Shown here in pieces: positions 17,727-26,691 of a stretch of 64,000 nucleotides of DNA (within the stretch, counting starts at the first letter, position 1; the number at the start of each line of letters is the position of its first letter). The translations under genes were made by a program, and so were the position numbers. A model generated the notes under the pieces. That model was not told where the DNA came from and ran no database searches. It saw nothing but the letters and a program-made list of their open reading frames with translations. Location: NCBI RefSeq assembly GCF_004000215.1, contig NZ_RBVY01000008.1, positions 186,001 to 250,000 on the forward strand. Direction: 5' to 3'. This DNA comes from Nitratireductor alexandrii (GTDB taxonomy: Bacteria > Pseudomonadota > Alphaproteobacteria > Rhizobiales > Rhizobiaceae).

Positions 17727-19352
17727 ATGCGGACACAGGACGTGAAACGATATCTGCCCCTGATCGCCTTCCTGCTCGTCGCCCTGGTCGGGGCCGGCGT
17801 CGCCTCCGTGGTCTACCGGACCGAGGAGGCGGCCAATCGCGCCCGTTTCGAGGTGATCGCCAACGAGGCCGTCGATCGCATCAGCAACCGGGTCAACCAG
17901 CATATCGCTTTACTGGTGGCGACGATGTCGTTCTTCGAGGCGAACGACGGCAGGGTCACGCGGCGGGCGTTGACCCGGTTCGTTGACGGGCTGGATCTCG
18001 ACGGTGAGTTCGACGGCATCCACGGTCTGGGCTTCGCGCGCCTGTCCACGCCGGCCGACGATGCTGAAATCGTCCGCGAAATCGCGCGCAATTACGGTAT
18101 CGAGCGCGCCGTGAGACCGGCAACGGACCAGGCGCTGCGCGCGCCGATCGTCATGCTGGAACCGCAGGACGCGCGCAACCGCGAGGCCCTTGGCTACGAC
18201 ATGTATGCCGAGACCACGCGACGCGACGCGATGGAGCGCGCCATGGCCAGCGGCAAGCCGCGTGCCAGCGCGCCGGTGGAACTGGTTCAGGAAATCACCA
18301 ACGAAAAACAGGCCGGGTTCCTGGTCTATCTGCCGTTGCCTTTGCGGGATGCGCGCGGCGCGGGTCTTAGAGAGCATGCCGGGTTCGTCTACGCGCCGTT
18401 CCGGGCCGGGGACCTGCACGCGGCCGCGCTCAACACGAGCTACCAATTGCCGGTCGAGGTGGAGACGCTCGATACGACCGGCGACGACGCCCGGGTGCTC
18501 TATCGCTCCGAGGCTTTCGACGACGAGGAGACGACGGCGCGCTACGTGGTCAGTCGCTCGATCGAGGTCGCCGGCCGGCAATGGACGCTGAGAATGCACG
18601 AGAGTCCCGGCTTCCTGCGCGGCCGCACAAATTTCTACACGTTCATCGTCGGCGCGATCTCGCTGCTTCTGGCCGCCGCGATCGCCGCCTCGGCCCGCTG
18701 GCAGATCAAGGCGGTCGAAAGCGCGCATGCGCTTCACGCTATCTCCGAGAGAACGGTCAAGGAGAAGGAACTGATCCTCCAGGAGATGAAGCACCGGCTG
18801 AAGAACGCGATCGCGCGCATTCTGGCCATGGCGCGCCAGACCGGGGCGCGGGCGGCCTCGGTTGAGGAGTTTTCGGACTCCTTCACCGCCCGCCTGCAGG
18901 CGATGGCCAACGCGCAGGACATGCTGACGCGGTCGCGTTGGCAAAAGGCCGATTTGCGCGAATTGCTGTGCACGGAACTCGATCAGGTCTTCGGCGAAGC
19001 GCTGGGCGGGGACCGTGTCGCGGGACCCCGCGTGGAACTCGACGAAAAACAGAGCCAGGCTTTTGCGCTCACCTTCCACGAGCTGGCGACCAACACGCTG
19101 AAATACGGCTCGGGCGCCGAACCGCAAGGACGGCTGAAGGTGACATGGCGCCTTGAGGGGCCGCCGCGCAAGCGGATGCTGCGCCTGATCTGGACCGAAC
19201 AGACCGAAGAGGCGATCCGCGAACCGGAAACACGCGGCTTCGGCAGCCGCCTGATCGACGCCAACATCATCGGCGAATTGGGCGGCCGTGTCGAACGCAG
19301 CTTTGGCGAGACCGGGTTTTCGGTCACGATCACCGTTCCACACCGTCGGTAG
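17727..19352 (+). CDS. Membrane-bound CHASE-domain HWE histidine kinase
   Basis: The roughly 541-residue kinase has an amino-terminal membrane helix (PLIAFLLVALVGAG), a periplasmic CHASE-type sensor domain with the typical LEPQDARNREALGYDMY segment, a second helix (FIVGAISLLLAAAIAASA), then an HWE-type phospho-acceptor box EMKHRLKNAIARILAMA and an ATPase domain with FHELATNTLKYG. CHASE sensors usually detect small extracellular ligands. Position next to the PhyR-NepR-EcfG locus makes it a strong candidate PhyR kinase (PhyK-like). The start is uncertain: ATG at 17703, ATG at 17727 or GTG at 17742; none has a strong ribosome-binding site. Confidence 0.85.
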   Translation: MRTQDVKRYLPLIAFLLVALVGAGVASVVYRTEEAANRARFEVIANEAVDRISNRVNQHIALLVATMSFFEANDGRVTRRALTRFVDGLDLDGEFDGIHGLGFARLSTPADDAEIVREIARNYGIERAVRPATDQALRAPIVMLEPQDARNREALGYDMYAETTRRDAMERAMASGKPRASAPVELVQEITNEKQAGFLVYLPLPLRDARGAGLREHAGFVYAPFRAGDLHAAALNTSYQLPVEVETLDTTGDDARVLYRSEAFDDEETTARYVVSRSIEVAGRQWTLRMHESPGFLRGRTNFYTFIVGAISLLLAAAIAASARWQIKAVESAHALHAISERTVKEKELILQEMKHRLKNAIARILAMARQTGARAASVEEFSDSFTARLQAMANAQDMLTRSRWQKADLRELLCTELDQVFGEALGGDRVAGPRVELDEKQSQAFALTFHELATNTLKYGSGAEPQGRLKVTWRLEGPPRKRMLRLIWTEQTEEAIREPETRGFGSRLIDANIIGELGGRVERSFGETGFSVTITVPHRR

Positions 19353-19536
19353 CGGCGGGCGCGACGTGTCGCCGGTGGCCATTCGCGCCTTGCCGGCCGA
19401 TACGCGACGCACAGACCTCACGCCATCTCGAACTTGCCGGCCGGGATCGGGTCTCCTGGCTTTGCGCCGCGCGGCTTGACGAAACCATAGCTGGATGGTT
19501 ATTAATTATTCAATAGCCGGAAAGTTATCAATCGCG

Positions 19537-19860
19537 ATGCCGCAGCCTCAAGACACGCTTTTCAAGACGCTTTCCGACCCGACCCGCCGGGCGATCTTCG
19601 AGCGCCTGTGCCGGGACGGGGAGCAGACGGTCAAGGCGCTGACGGCCCAGGCAGGCATTTCGCAACCGGCCGTTTCCAAACATCTCGCTCTGTTGCGGCA
19701 GGCCGGACTGGTGCGCGACCGTCACCAAGGCCGGCAGACCCATTATAGCGCACGACCGGGCGCGCTGGCTCCGCTCGTCGACTGGACGCAGCAGATGGCC
19801 GGTTTCTGGCAGAGCCGGTTCGACGATTTGGAAGACCTGCTCGAAAGGATGGACCAATGA
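19537..19860 (+). CDS. ArsR-family transcriptional regulator
   Basis: The 107-residue winged-helix protein starts MPQPQDTLFKTLSDPTRRAIFERL and has the recognition helix in ISQPAVSKHLALLRQAGLV. It lacks the metal-binding CVC motif and belongs to the SdpR-like ArsR group that is usually paired with a SRPBCC-domain gene. The next gene, overlapping by four bases, is such a protein. AT-rich sequence with TTATTAATTATTC just upstream (from 19499) is the probable operator for autoregulation. An in-frame ATG-like start at 19495 is less likely. Confidence 0.9.
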   Translation: MPQPQDTLFKTLSDPTRRAIFERLCRDGEQTVKALTAQAGISQPAVSKHLALLRQAGLVRDRHQGRQTHYSARPGALAPLVDWTQQMAGFWQSRFDDLEDLLERMDQ

Positions 19861-20267
19861 ACGAGGCCGCGAGCGAGACGAAAACCATCGTCGTAGAGCG
19901 CGAGCTGCCGCATCCACCCGAAAAGGTCTGGCGCGCGCTGACCCAACCGCACCTGATCGCCGAGTGGCTGATGAAAAACGATTTTTCGCCCGTTTTGGGC
20001 CACCGTTTCGGCCTTCGCGCAGATTGGGGCGCCGTCGCCTGCCAGGTTCAGGCCATCGAGCCCAACCGGACGCTGTCCTACACCTGGGACACCAAGGACC
20101 TTAGAAGCGTCGTCACCTGGAGGCTCATCCCCACCCCGCAGGGCACAAGGCTGCGCCTGGAGCAAACCGGCTTCCGGCCCGACCAGTCGTCCTATTACCG
20201 AGGCGCCATGGCGGGTTGGCCGCGCTTTATGGCCGATCTCGAGCGGGTTCTGGAAGGGCTGGACTGA
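19857..20267 (+). CDS. SRPBCC (AHSA1/START-like) domain protein
   Basis: The 136-residue protein has the AHSA1-type SRPBCC fold, with VERELPHPPEKVWRALTQP at the start and the WEM-like YTWDTKDLRSVVTWRL strand region. Such proteins bind hydrophobic ligands in a deep cavity, and with an adjacent ArsR repressor form small ligand-response modules whose ligand is generally unknown. ATGA overlap with the ArsR gene indicates one operon. Confidence 0.9.
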   Translation: MNEAASETKTIVVERELPHPPEKVWRALTQPHLIAEWLMKNDFSPVLGHRFGLRADWGAVACQVQAIEPNRTLSYTWDTKDLRSVVTWRLIPTPQGTRLRLEQTGFRPDQSSYYRGAMAGWPRFMADLERVLEGLD

Positions 20268-20324
20268 AAAGCGCCCGGCCGGCCCGCCGATCCGCCGACG
20301 CCAATCACCGAAAAGGAGGTTTCC

Positions 20325-20561
20325 TTGACCCGGAGCAGATGGAGCTGGAGCACGTGGATCAGACAGTGTCACCGCTGGTTGTCGATCGCCTTCACAGCAG
20401 GCTTCCTCGTCAACATCGTCGCCATCAGCACCGGGCAAGACCCGGCCTTCTGGGTCTATCTGCTGGTGCTGATCCCGCTGTTCCTGCTGTTGCCCAGCGG
20501 GCTGTACCTGTTCGTACTGCCCTATGCGGCCAGGCGGCGCGGCGGGCGCGGCGCGGCGTGA
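20325..20561 (+). CDS. Small membrane protein of unknown function
   Basis: The 78-residue product has a tryptophan-rich amino terminus (TRSRWSWSTWIRQCHRW) followed by two hydrophobic helices (about 18-34 and 43-66) and a basic tail. The start is TTG at 20325, preceded by the near-perfect ribosome-binding site AAAAGGAGG. It lies 57 bases after the SRPBCC gene and 34 before the DUF1801 gene and may be co-transcribed. I recognise no family with confidence. Confidence 0.7.
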   Translation: MTRSRWSWSTWIRQCHRWLSIAFTAGFLVNIVAISTGQDPAFWVYLLVLIPLFLLLPSGLYLFVLPYAARRRGGRGAA

Positions 20562-20595
20562 ACGCACCGACAGACATCGAAGGCACAACCGTCCC

Positions 20596-21009
20596 ATGAC
20601 CGCATCGCAACGCATCGACCAGATGATCGCCGAGTTAGCCGACTGGCGCGGCAAGACGTTGGCCGACCTGCGCAAGGCCGTTCTTCGGGCCGACCCCGGG
20701 ATCGTCGAGGAATGGAAGTGGATGGGCAGTCCGACCTGGTCGCGCGACGGGCTGATCGCGGTCGGCAATGCTCACAAGAACAAGGTCAAGCTGACCTTCG
20801 CCCACGGGGCCAGCCTGCCGGACCCCGACGGCCTGTTCAATGCGGGGCTGGACGGCAATGCGCGGCGGGCGATCGATCTCTTCGAGGGCGATCGTGTCGA
20901 TGCGCGCGCCCTGACCGCGCTGGTGCGCGCAGCAATCGACCACAACCGGACCAGCTTGAAGAAAAACGCGTCCGCGGGCGCAAACAAACGCGCCGGCAAG
21001 ACGGCATGA
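20596..21009 (+). CDS. DUF1801 domain protein
   Basis: The 137-residue protein has a YdhG/DUF1801-like fold: RIDQMIAELADWRGKTLADLRKAV at the start, EEWKWMGSPTWSRDGLIAVGNAHKNKVKLTF in the core and a Lys-rich tail. Family function is unknown; the domain is related to a frataxin-like fold in YdhG proteins. It is the last gene of a plus-strand run beginning with the ArsR gene, and is convergent with mmcB. Confidence 0.85.
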   Translation: MTASQRIDQMIAELADWRGKTLADLRKAVLRADPGIVEEWKWMGSPTWSRDGLIAVGNAHKNKVKLTFAHGASLPDPDGLFNAGLDGNARRAIDLFEGDRVDARALTALVRAAIDHNRTSLKKNASAGANKRAGKTA

Positions 21010-21046
21010 CGCGAACCGGGCCGCGCGCCGGCCCGGCCGACACCGG

Positions 21047-21547
21047 CTAATCACTTTCGCCGTCGAGCACGGGCACGCTCAGCCCGGCCAATTCGGCATT
21101 GGTCAGCCGCGCCGCCCCGGCGCGCGCGAAACGCAGCATCAACGCGCGCCGCGTCGCCGGCGCCAGCCGGTGCTCGGGCGCCTCGCGCAGGATTTCGGCA
21201 CCGTAGCCGTCGGCAAGGATGAAGCCGCATTCGGGCGGGAAGATCGATGCGGGCACATCGGGATGGGTGGCGAAGAAGAACCGGTCGGAATGCGCCCGGT
21301 AGTCAGGCCATTTGCGATCGACGCGAAAATCCTCCACCGACGATTTGATCTCGATGATCCAGAACTCGCCGTTGCGCATGATCGCCACCAGGTCGGCCCG
21401 GCGGCCGCCGGCCAGCGACAGTTCGGGCAGCACGTGCGCGTTCATCTGGACCAGCATGCGCTGCACGCCGCGCCGGACCAGAAGCGCGTTCTGCGATTGG
21501 CGGCCATCGGCCAGCGGGTTGGCGGAAACGGGACTCACGATCGGCAT
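21047..21547 (-). CDS. mmcB: MmcB-family DNA repair protein
   Basis: The 166-residue protein has a PD-(D/E)XK nuclease-like core: LPELSLAGGRRADLVAIM followed by FWIIEIKSSVEDFRVDRKWP, i.e. the D...ExK pattern. MmcB was described in Caulobacter as a DNA-damage-inducible protein linked to ImuABC mutagenesis. The start MPIVSPVSANPLADGRQS is chosen from family similarity; earlier in-frame starts add a non-conserved segment. No SOS-gene neighbour or LexA box was noticed. Confidence 0.85.
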   Translation of the reverse strand: MPIVSPVSANPLADGRQSQNALLVRRGVQRMLVQMNAHVLPELSLAGGRRADLVAIMRNGEFWIIEIKSSVEDFRVDRKWPDYRAHSDRFFFATHPDVPASIFPPECGFILADGYGAEILREAPEHRLAPATRRALMLRFARAGAARLTNAELAGLSVPVLDGESD

Positions 21548-21821
21548 GGCGCCACCATGCCATGATCGCGCCGGCCCGCAAACCGGCCCGGCGAGCGAAC
21601 GCATTCACTCCTGACAGGACAAGGTGTTCGGCAATTATCTATCACAAATGCGTGAAAATGTTGCTGAAATGCAATGATGAACGCCGCAAATGCTTCTCCG
21701 CGCCCGTCGGGCCCACTTCCCGACTTGGCAAAACTGGTTTATCGCAGTTTAACGAACGTGGCATAAACATGGCTTGAATCGGGCGCAATTGCGCAGGGTG
21801 GGGAACGCGCGGATCGTGAGC

Positions 21822-22439
21822 ATGACAATCAGATCATTGGTAACTGCCGCCGGGCTGGCATTGGTCGTGGCCCTGGCCGGGTGCACGAGTACGTCCTTCC
21901 GGGTGTTTACGTCGGAATACGGATCGAAGCGGGATGCGGGGTATCGGCTGCCGTCGATCCCGATCAGCAAGGTTCCGCGCAAGTATCATCGCCAGATCGT
22001 GCGCTACGACAGCAAGGAAAAGCCGGGGACGATCATCGTCGATACGTCGGAGAAATTCCTCTATTTCGTCATGCCCGAAGGCAAGGCGATGCGCTACGGC
22101 ATCGGCGTCGGGCGCGAGGGCTTCGAATGGAGCGGCACCGCACGCATCGCCGCCAAGCGGGAATGGCCGGTGTGGACGCCGCCGCCGGCAATGATCAAGC
22201 GGCAGCCGGAACTGGCCAAATATGCCGGCGGAATGCCCCCGGGCCTCAACAATGCGCTCGGCGCGCGCGCGCTCTATTTGCACAACAAGCGTGGCGATAC
22301 CGGCTACCGCCTGCACGGCACGCCGGAATGGGCCTCGATCGGCCGGGCGATGTCGTCGGGCTGCATCCGGTTGATCAATCAGGACGTGATTGATCTCTAT
22401 GACCGCGCCGAGATCGGCGCCAAGGTGATCGTGAAATAA
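21822..22439 (+). CDS. L,D-transpeptidase lipoprotein (YkuD domain)
   Basis: The 205-residue protein has a lipoprotein signal peptide ending in LAGC (Cys21), then a YkuD domain with catalytic His165 in YRLHGTPEW and Cys181 in SSGCIRLINQ. L,D-transpeptidases make 3-3 peptidoglycan cross-links or attach proteins to peptidoglycan; rhizobial genomes carry several, serving polar growth. The start at ATG 21822 gives a proper signal peptide. A strong bidirectional terminator follows at 22474. Confidence 0.92.
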   Translation: MTIRSLVTAAGLALVVALAGCTSTSFRVFTSEYGSKRDAGYRLPSIPISKVPRKYHRQIVRYDSKEKPGTIIVDTSEKFLYFVMPEGKAMRYGIGVGREGFEWSGTARIAAKREWPVWTPPPAMIKRQPELAKYAGGMPPGLNNALGARALYLHNKRGDTGYRLHGTPEWASIGRAMSSGCIRLINQDVIDLYDRAEIGAKVIVK

Positions 22440-22473
22440 TCCGCGGACCGTCCAGGCAACACGGACGTCCCAA

Positions 22474-22504
22474 AAAAGGCCGGGTTTTCGCAACCCGGCC
22501 TTTT
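22474..22504. terminator. Bidirectional intrinsic terminator between L,D-transpeptidase and nfu genes
   Basis: AAAAGGCCGGGTT (22474-22486) pairs perfectly with AACCCGGCCTTTT (22492-22504) around the loop TTCGC. The A and T ends make it effective on both strands between two convergent genes. Confidence 0.93.
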
Positions 22505-22541
22505 GTCGTGAAAGGGAACGGAAACGGCGCCGGCGGCGCGC

Positions 22542-23111
22542 TCAGACGACCTGCTCGACCTGCTGCACCTCGGGCACGAAATGGCGAAGCAGGTTCTGAA
22601 TCCCGTGCTTGAGCGTGGCGGTCGAGGACGGGCAGCCGGCGCAGGCGCCCTTCATGTGCAGGAAAACGGTGCCGTTCTCGAAACCGCGAAAAGTGATGTC
22701 ACCGCCATCCTGCGCCACGGCGGGGCGCACCCGCGTATCGAGCAGTTCCTTGATCGTGGAGACGATCTCCTCGTCGGCCTGATCGTAGAACTCGCCTTCC
22801 TCGACCGGTTCGGAACCGGCCGTCGGCATCGCCATGGCCGGCTGGCCCGACATGAAATGTTCCATGATCGCACCGAGAATGGCCGGCTTGAGATGCTGCC
22901 AGTCGGGCCCGTCCTTGGTGATGGTGACGAAATCGTAGCCGAAAAACACGCCGGTCACGCCGGGAACCTCGAACAGGCGGCCGGCGAGCGGCGAGGCCTC
23001 GCGCGCCTGGGCGGCATCGCGGAAATCGGCGGTGCCTTCGTTCATGACCACCACGCCGGGCAGAAATTTCAACGTCGCGGGATTGGGGGTCGCCTCGGTC
23101 TGAATGAACAT
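22542..23111 (-). CDS. NfuA-like Fe-S cluster scaffold/carrier protein
   Basis: The 189-residue protein has an amino-terminal Nfu_N domain (starting MFIQTEATPNPATLKFLPG) and a carboxy-terminal NifU domain with the cluster-binding CAGC (Cys157, Cys160). It delivers [4Fe-4S] clusters to client enzymes. It is the last gene of the mutS-glnD-murJ-trpS-usp strand and follows usp by 107 bases; the shared terminator at 22474 ends it. Confidence 0.93.
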   Translation of the reverse strand: MFIQTEATPNPATLKFLPGVVVMNEGTADFRDAAQAREASPLAGRLFEVPGVTGVFFGYDFVTITKDGPDWQHLKPAILGAIMEHFMSGQPAMAMPTAGSEPVEEGEFYDQADEEIVSTIKELLDTRVRPAVAQDGGDITFRGFENGTVFLHMKGACAGCPSSTATLKHGIQNLLRHFVPEVQQVEQVV

Positions 23112-23218
23112 GGCGGGACTCCAGCCTTTCCAGTTTTGAATTATTCTAAATAATGGCTGCGGCCGGTTTGATCAAGCGATGACGGGGCCGCCGTGCCGGC
23201 TGTGACGAAATAGTTTTC

Positions 23219-23710
23219 TCAGGCCAGGCTTTCAATATCCTCGTCGCTGAGGTTCAGCGGCACGACGGTGACCGGGATGGGAAAGGCCGCGCCCTTGCCC
23301 GCGATCGACGACACCAGCGGGCCGGGGCCCTCCTTGGCCGCGCCGGCGGCAAGCACCAGGATGGCGATGTCCTGGTCCTCCTCGATCAGCCTGTGGATTT
23401 CCTCGGCGGGCTCGCCTTCGCGGACCACCAGTTCCGGTTCGATGCCGATTTGCTCGCGCACCCGCCGCGCGGCGGCGTCGAGCGCGGCCGTCGCGGCGGC
23501 GTTGGCCTCCTCGCGCATGATCTTCTCGACGCCGAACCATTGCTGAAAATCGGTCGGCTCGATCACGAACAGAAGCACCAGAACCCCGCCCGTGCTCTGG
23601 GCCCGCCGCGAGGCATAGGCCACGGCGCGCTCGCATTCCGGCGTTTCGTCCACGATCGCGAGGAATTTGCGCCGGTGTCCGACTTCGCGGCTCAGTCGTT
23701 TCGAAACCAT
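23219..23710 (-). CDS. Universal stress protein (UspA family)
   Basis: This 163-residue protein has the Usp fold: FLAIVDETPECERAVAYA at the start and the region LVLAAGAAKEG and PVTVVPLNLS at the end. The ATP-binding G-x2-G-x9-G(S/T) motif is not clear, so it may be a non-ATP-binding member. It lies between trpS and nfu in an order seen in other rhizobia. Molecular role unknown. Confidence 0.88.
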   Translation of the reverse strand: MVSKRLSREVGHRRKFLAIVDETPECERAVAYASRRAQSTGGVLVLLFVIEPTDFQQWFGVEKIMREEANAAATAALDAAARRVREQIGIEPELVVREGEPAEEIHRLIEEDQDIAILVLAAGAAKEGPGPLVSSIAGKGAAFPIPVTVVPLNLSDEDIESLA

Positions 23711-23819
23711 TCAGTCATCCTGGGGCACCATGCCCGGGCGCAATCTGCCATCCGGCGCCGGGCACGGCAAGGCATGGCTTCGCGGACCCCGATCGACGGC
23801 CGGCCGCGCCGCCGCCGGC

Positions 23820-24887
23820 TCAATCGCCCAGCAGTCCGACGATCGCGCGCACGTCCTTCATCGTCTTTTCGGCGCGTGCGCCGGCCCGCGCGCCGCCATC
23901 GCGCAAAACCCCGTCGACAAAGCCCGGATCGGCCGAAATCCGGCGCATTTCGCCGGAAATCGGCGCCAATTTGTCGACCGCCAGCTCGGCCAGGGCCGGC
24001 TTGAAGACGGAAAACTGCTTGCCGCCGAATTCGCCGATCACGGCGGCGCGCGTCATGCCGGACAGCGCCGCGTAGATGCCGACCAGGTTTTCCGCCTCCG
24101 GGCGGCCGGCCAGGCCCTCGACGTCGGAGGGCAGCGGCTCGGGATCGGTCTTGGCCTTCTTGATCTTCTTGGCGATCTGGTCGGCGTCGTCGGTCAGATT
24201 GATGCGCGACAGGTCCGACGGGTCGGACTTCGACATCTTCTTGGTGCCGTCGCGCAGGCTCATCACCCGGGTGGCCGGCCCCTCGATCAGCGGTTCGGTG
24301 AGCGGGAAGAAGCCGTTGACCGTCTCCTCGCCCATCGCCATCTCGACGCCGAGACCGCGCTCGGCGATCCGCTTGGAAAAATCGTTGTTGAATTTGGTGG
24401 CGATGTCGCGCGTCAGTTCCAGATGCTGTTTCTGGTCGTCGCCGACCGGCACGTGCGTGGCGCGATAGACCAGGATGTCGGCCGCCATCAGGCTGGGATA
24501 GGCGAGCAGGCCGAGCGAGGCGTTTTCGCGGTCCTTGCCGGCCTTGTCCTTGAACTGCGTCATGCGGTTCATCCAGCCGATGCGGGCGACGCAGTTGAAG
24601 ATCCAGGCCAGTTCGGCGTGCTGCGGCGCCCGGCTCTGGTTGAAGACGATGTGTTTCTTCGGATCGATGCCCGAGGCCAGGAAGGCCGCGGTGATGGCCC
24701 GGGTCTGCCCCACGAGGTCGTCGTGCACGAGCTGGGCGGTGATCGAGTGCAGGTCGACGACGCAATAGATGCAGTCGTGGCTATCCTGCAGCGCCACGAA
24801 TTTCTGCAGCGCGCCGAGATAGTTGCCAAGGTGCAGATTCCCGGTCGGCTGGACGCCGGAAAAGACGAGCTGCTTGAAGGACGACAT
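23820..24887 (-). CDS. trpS: Tryptophanyl-tRNA synthetase
   Basis: The 355-residue class I synthetase charges tRNA-Trp. The HIGH-type motif is HLGN at residues 19-22 ([14 protein letters not shown]) and the KMSKS loop begins at Lys217. Length is typical. It follows murJ by 128 bases in the mutS-to-nfu strand. The sequence gives no reason to suspect a second paralogue or antibiotic-resistant form. Confidence 0.97.
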   Translation of the reverse strand: MSSFKQLVFSGVQPTGNLHLGNYLGALQKFVALQDSHDCIYCVVDLHSITAQLVHDDLVGQTRAITAAFLASGIDPKKHIVFNQSRAPQHAELAWIFNCVARIGWMNRMTQFKDKAGKDRENASLGLLAYPSLMAADILVYRATHVPVGDDQKQHLELTRDIATKFNNDFSKRIAERGLGVEMAMGEETVNGFFPLTEPLIEGPATRVMSLRDGTKKMSKSDPSDLSRINLTDDADQIAKKIKKAKTDPEPLPSDVEGLAGRPEAENLVGIYAALSGMTRAAVIGEFGGKQFSVFKPALAELAVDKLAPISGEMRRISADPGFVDGVLRDGGARAGARAEKTMKDVRAIVGLLGD

Positions 24888-25015
24888 GGCTGTTGGTCTC
24901 CGGGGCTTGTGGAGGGCCTCGTGTATGGCGAGGGCATCGCGAGTGCGAGGGGCTTATGAACGAGGCCGGGCACGCTTTCAAGCCGGATATGGCACCCAGG
25001 CCCGTCGTGGACGGC

Positions 25016-26608
25016 TCAGTCCGTTTCGGCCGGAGCGGCGGGCGCCCTGGCGCGACGGCGACGGACAAGCCCGGCCAGTTCCCTGCGGTCGAGCGCACCG
25101 GTGACGATCGCGAGGCTGAAATAGACCGCCGCGCCGGCGCCGATCACCCCGGCGACGGCGACGAGGCGGATCAGCAGCGGCGCGCCCGTGAGGCTGGACG
25201 AAAACGTCTCCTGCAGCCACCAGACCACGCCGCCCATCATCGCGCTCGCCAAAACGATCAGCGCGACGCGGCGCAGCGTCGCCGGCGAGGGCCGGAACAG
25301 GTCGCGACGCCAGAGCGTCACAACCAGCAGCGCGACGTTGGCCCAGGCCGCGATCGAGGTGGCCGCGGCGATGCCGACATGGCCGTAGACCGGGAACAGG
25401 GCGAGGCTGAGGGAGATGTTGAGCGCGACCTCGACGCCGGTGAACCACATCGGCGTCTTCATGTCCTCATGCGCGAAAAATGCCGGCTGGAACACCTTTC
25501 TCAGCACGAAGGCCGGCAGGCCGACGGCGAAGGCGGCAAGGGCGGCGGCGGTCAGTGCGGTGGTCTCCGCGGTGAAGGCGCCGCGTTCGTAGAGCAGAGC
25601 TACGATCGGTGCGGGCATGACGGCGAAGCCGACCGCGGCCGGCAGGGTCAGCGCCAGCGCGAATTCCAGCGAGCGGTTTTGCAGGTGCTGCACGTCGGCC
25701 GCGTCGCCGGCCTTCAGCGCGCGCGACAGTTCCGGCAACAGCACCACGCCGACCGCGATGCCGATAACGCCGAGCGGAAGCTGGTTGATGCGGTCGGCAT
25801 AGTTCAAAAGCGCGATCGCCCCGTCCTGGGCCGAGGCGATGATCTGGCCGACGAGCAAATTGATCTGGGTGACGCCGCCGGTCAGAAGCGCCGGCCCCAT
25901 CAGAACGAGCAGGCGCTTGACCGATGGCGACAGACGCGGCCAGCGCAGGCGCATGGCATAGCCCTCGCGGGCCGCCGCCCACACCAGGATGGCGAGCTGC
26001 GCGATACCCGAAACCAGCACGCCCCAGGCCAGTCCCAGCCCGACGACACGCTGTTCCGCCCCCATGATGAGCGCCGTGACCAGCACCGCGATCAGGATGA
26101 TGTTGAGCAGCACCGGCACCGCGGCGGCGAGGAAATAGCGGCGCATGGAGTTGAGGATGCCCGACAGCATCGCCACCAGCGACATGCAGAACAGATAGGG
26201 GAACATGATCCGCGTCAGCACGACGGTCAGGTCGAACTTGTCCGGCGTGTCGGCGAATTTGGGCGCGATGATCGTGCCGACCAGAGACGGCATGAACACG
26301 ATCGCCGCGACCGACAGCACCGCCAGGCTCATGACCAGCACCGCCAGCACCTCCTCGCCGAAGCGGCGCGCGCCGTCGATGCCGCCGCCTTCGAGTTCCT
26401 TGGCGAACAGCGGAATGAAGGCGGTGTTGAAGGCGCCCTCGGCGAACAGCCGCCGAAACAGGTTGGGAAAGCGGAAGGCGGCATAAAACGCGTCGGCGAC
26501 CGGCCCCGCACCCAGCGTAGCGCCGATCAGCGCCTCGCGCGCGAAGCCGAAGACGCGGCTTGCCATCGTGCCCGAGGCGACGCTGGCGAATTTTCTGATC
26601 AGGCTCAT
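25016..26608 (-). CDS. murJ: Lipid II flippase MurJ
   Basis: The 530-residue integral membrane protein starts MSLIRKFASVASGTMASRV and contains the conserved FGFAREALIGATLGAGPVAD and FRRLFAEGAFNTAFIP segments with multiple hydrophobic helices, the MOP-superfamily MurJ pattern. It flips lipid II across the inner membrane for peptidoglycan synthesis. The start at 26608 is chosen from the family amino terminus. It is 83 bases downstream of glnD, its usual neighbour in rhizobia. Confidence 0.96.
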   Translation of the reverse strand: MSLIRKFASVASGTMASRVFGFAREALIGATLGAGPVADAFYAAFRFPNLFRRLFAEGAFNTAFIPLFAKELEGGGIDGARRFGEEVLAVLVMSLAVLSVAAIVFMPSLVGTIIAPKFADTPDKFDLTVVLTRIMFPYLFCMSLVAMLSGILNSMRRYFLAAAVPVLLNIILIAVLVTALIMGAEQRVVGLGLAWGVLVSGIAQLAILVWAAAREGYAMRLRWPRLSPSVKRLLVLMGPALLTGGVTQINLLVGQIIASAQDGAIALLNYADRINQLPLGVIGIAVGVVLLPELSRALKAGDAADVQHLQNRSLEFALALTLPAAVGFAVMPAPIVALLYERGAFTAETTALTAAALAAFAVGLPAFVLRKVFQPAFFAHEDMKTPMWFTGVEVALNISLSLALFPVYGHVGIAAATSIAAWANVALLVVTLWRRDLFRPSPATLRRVALIVLASAMMGGVVWWLQETFSSSLTGAPLLIRLVAVAGVIGAGAAVYFSLAIVTGALDRRELAGLVRRRRARAPAAPAETD

Positions 26609-26691
26609 GCGGGCAGGCACCTTGCGGTCGTGGCGAAGCGGCAAAAGCCGCGTGGACGGACTGGCCGGATCATCGGGTACCCACCTTTTGC

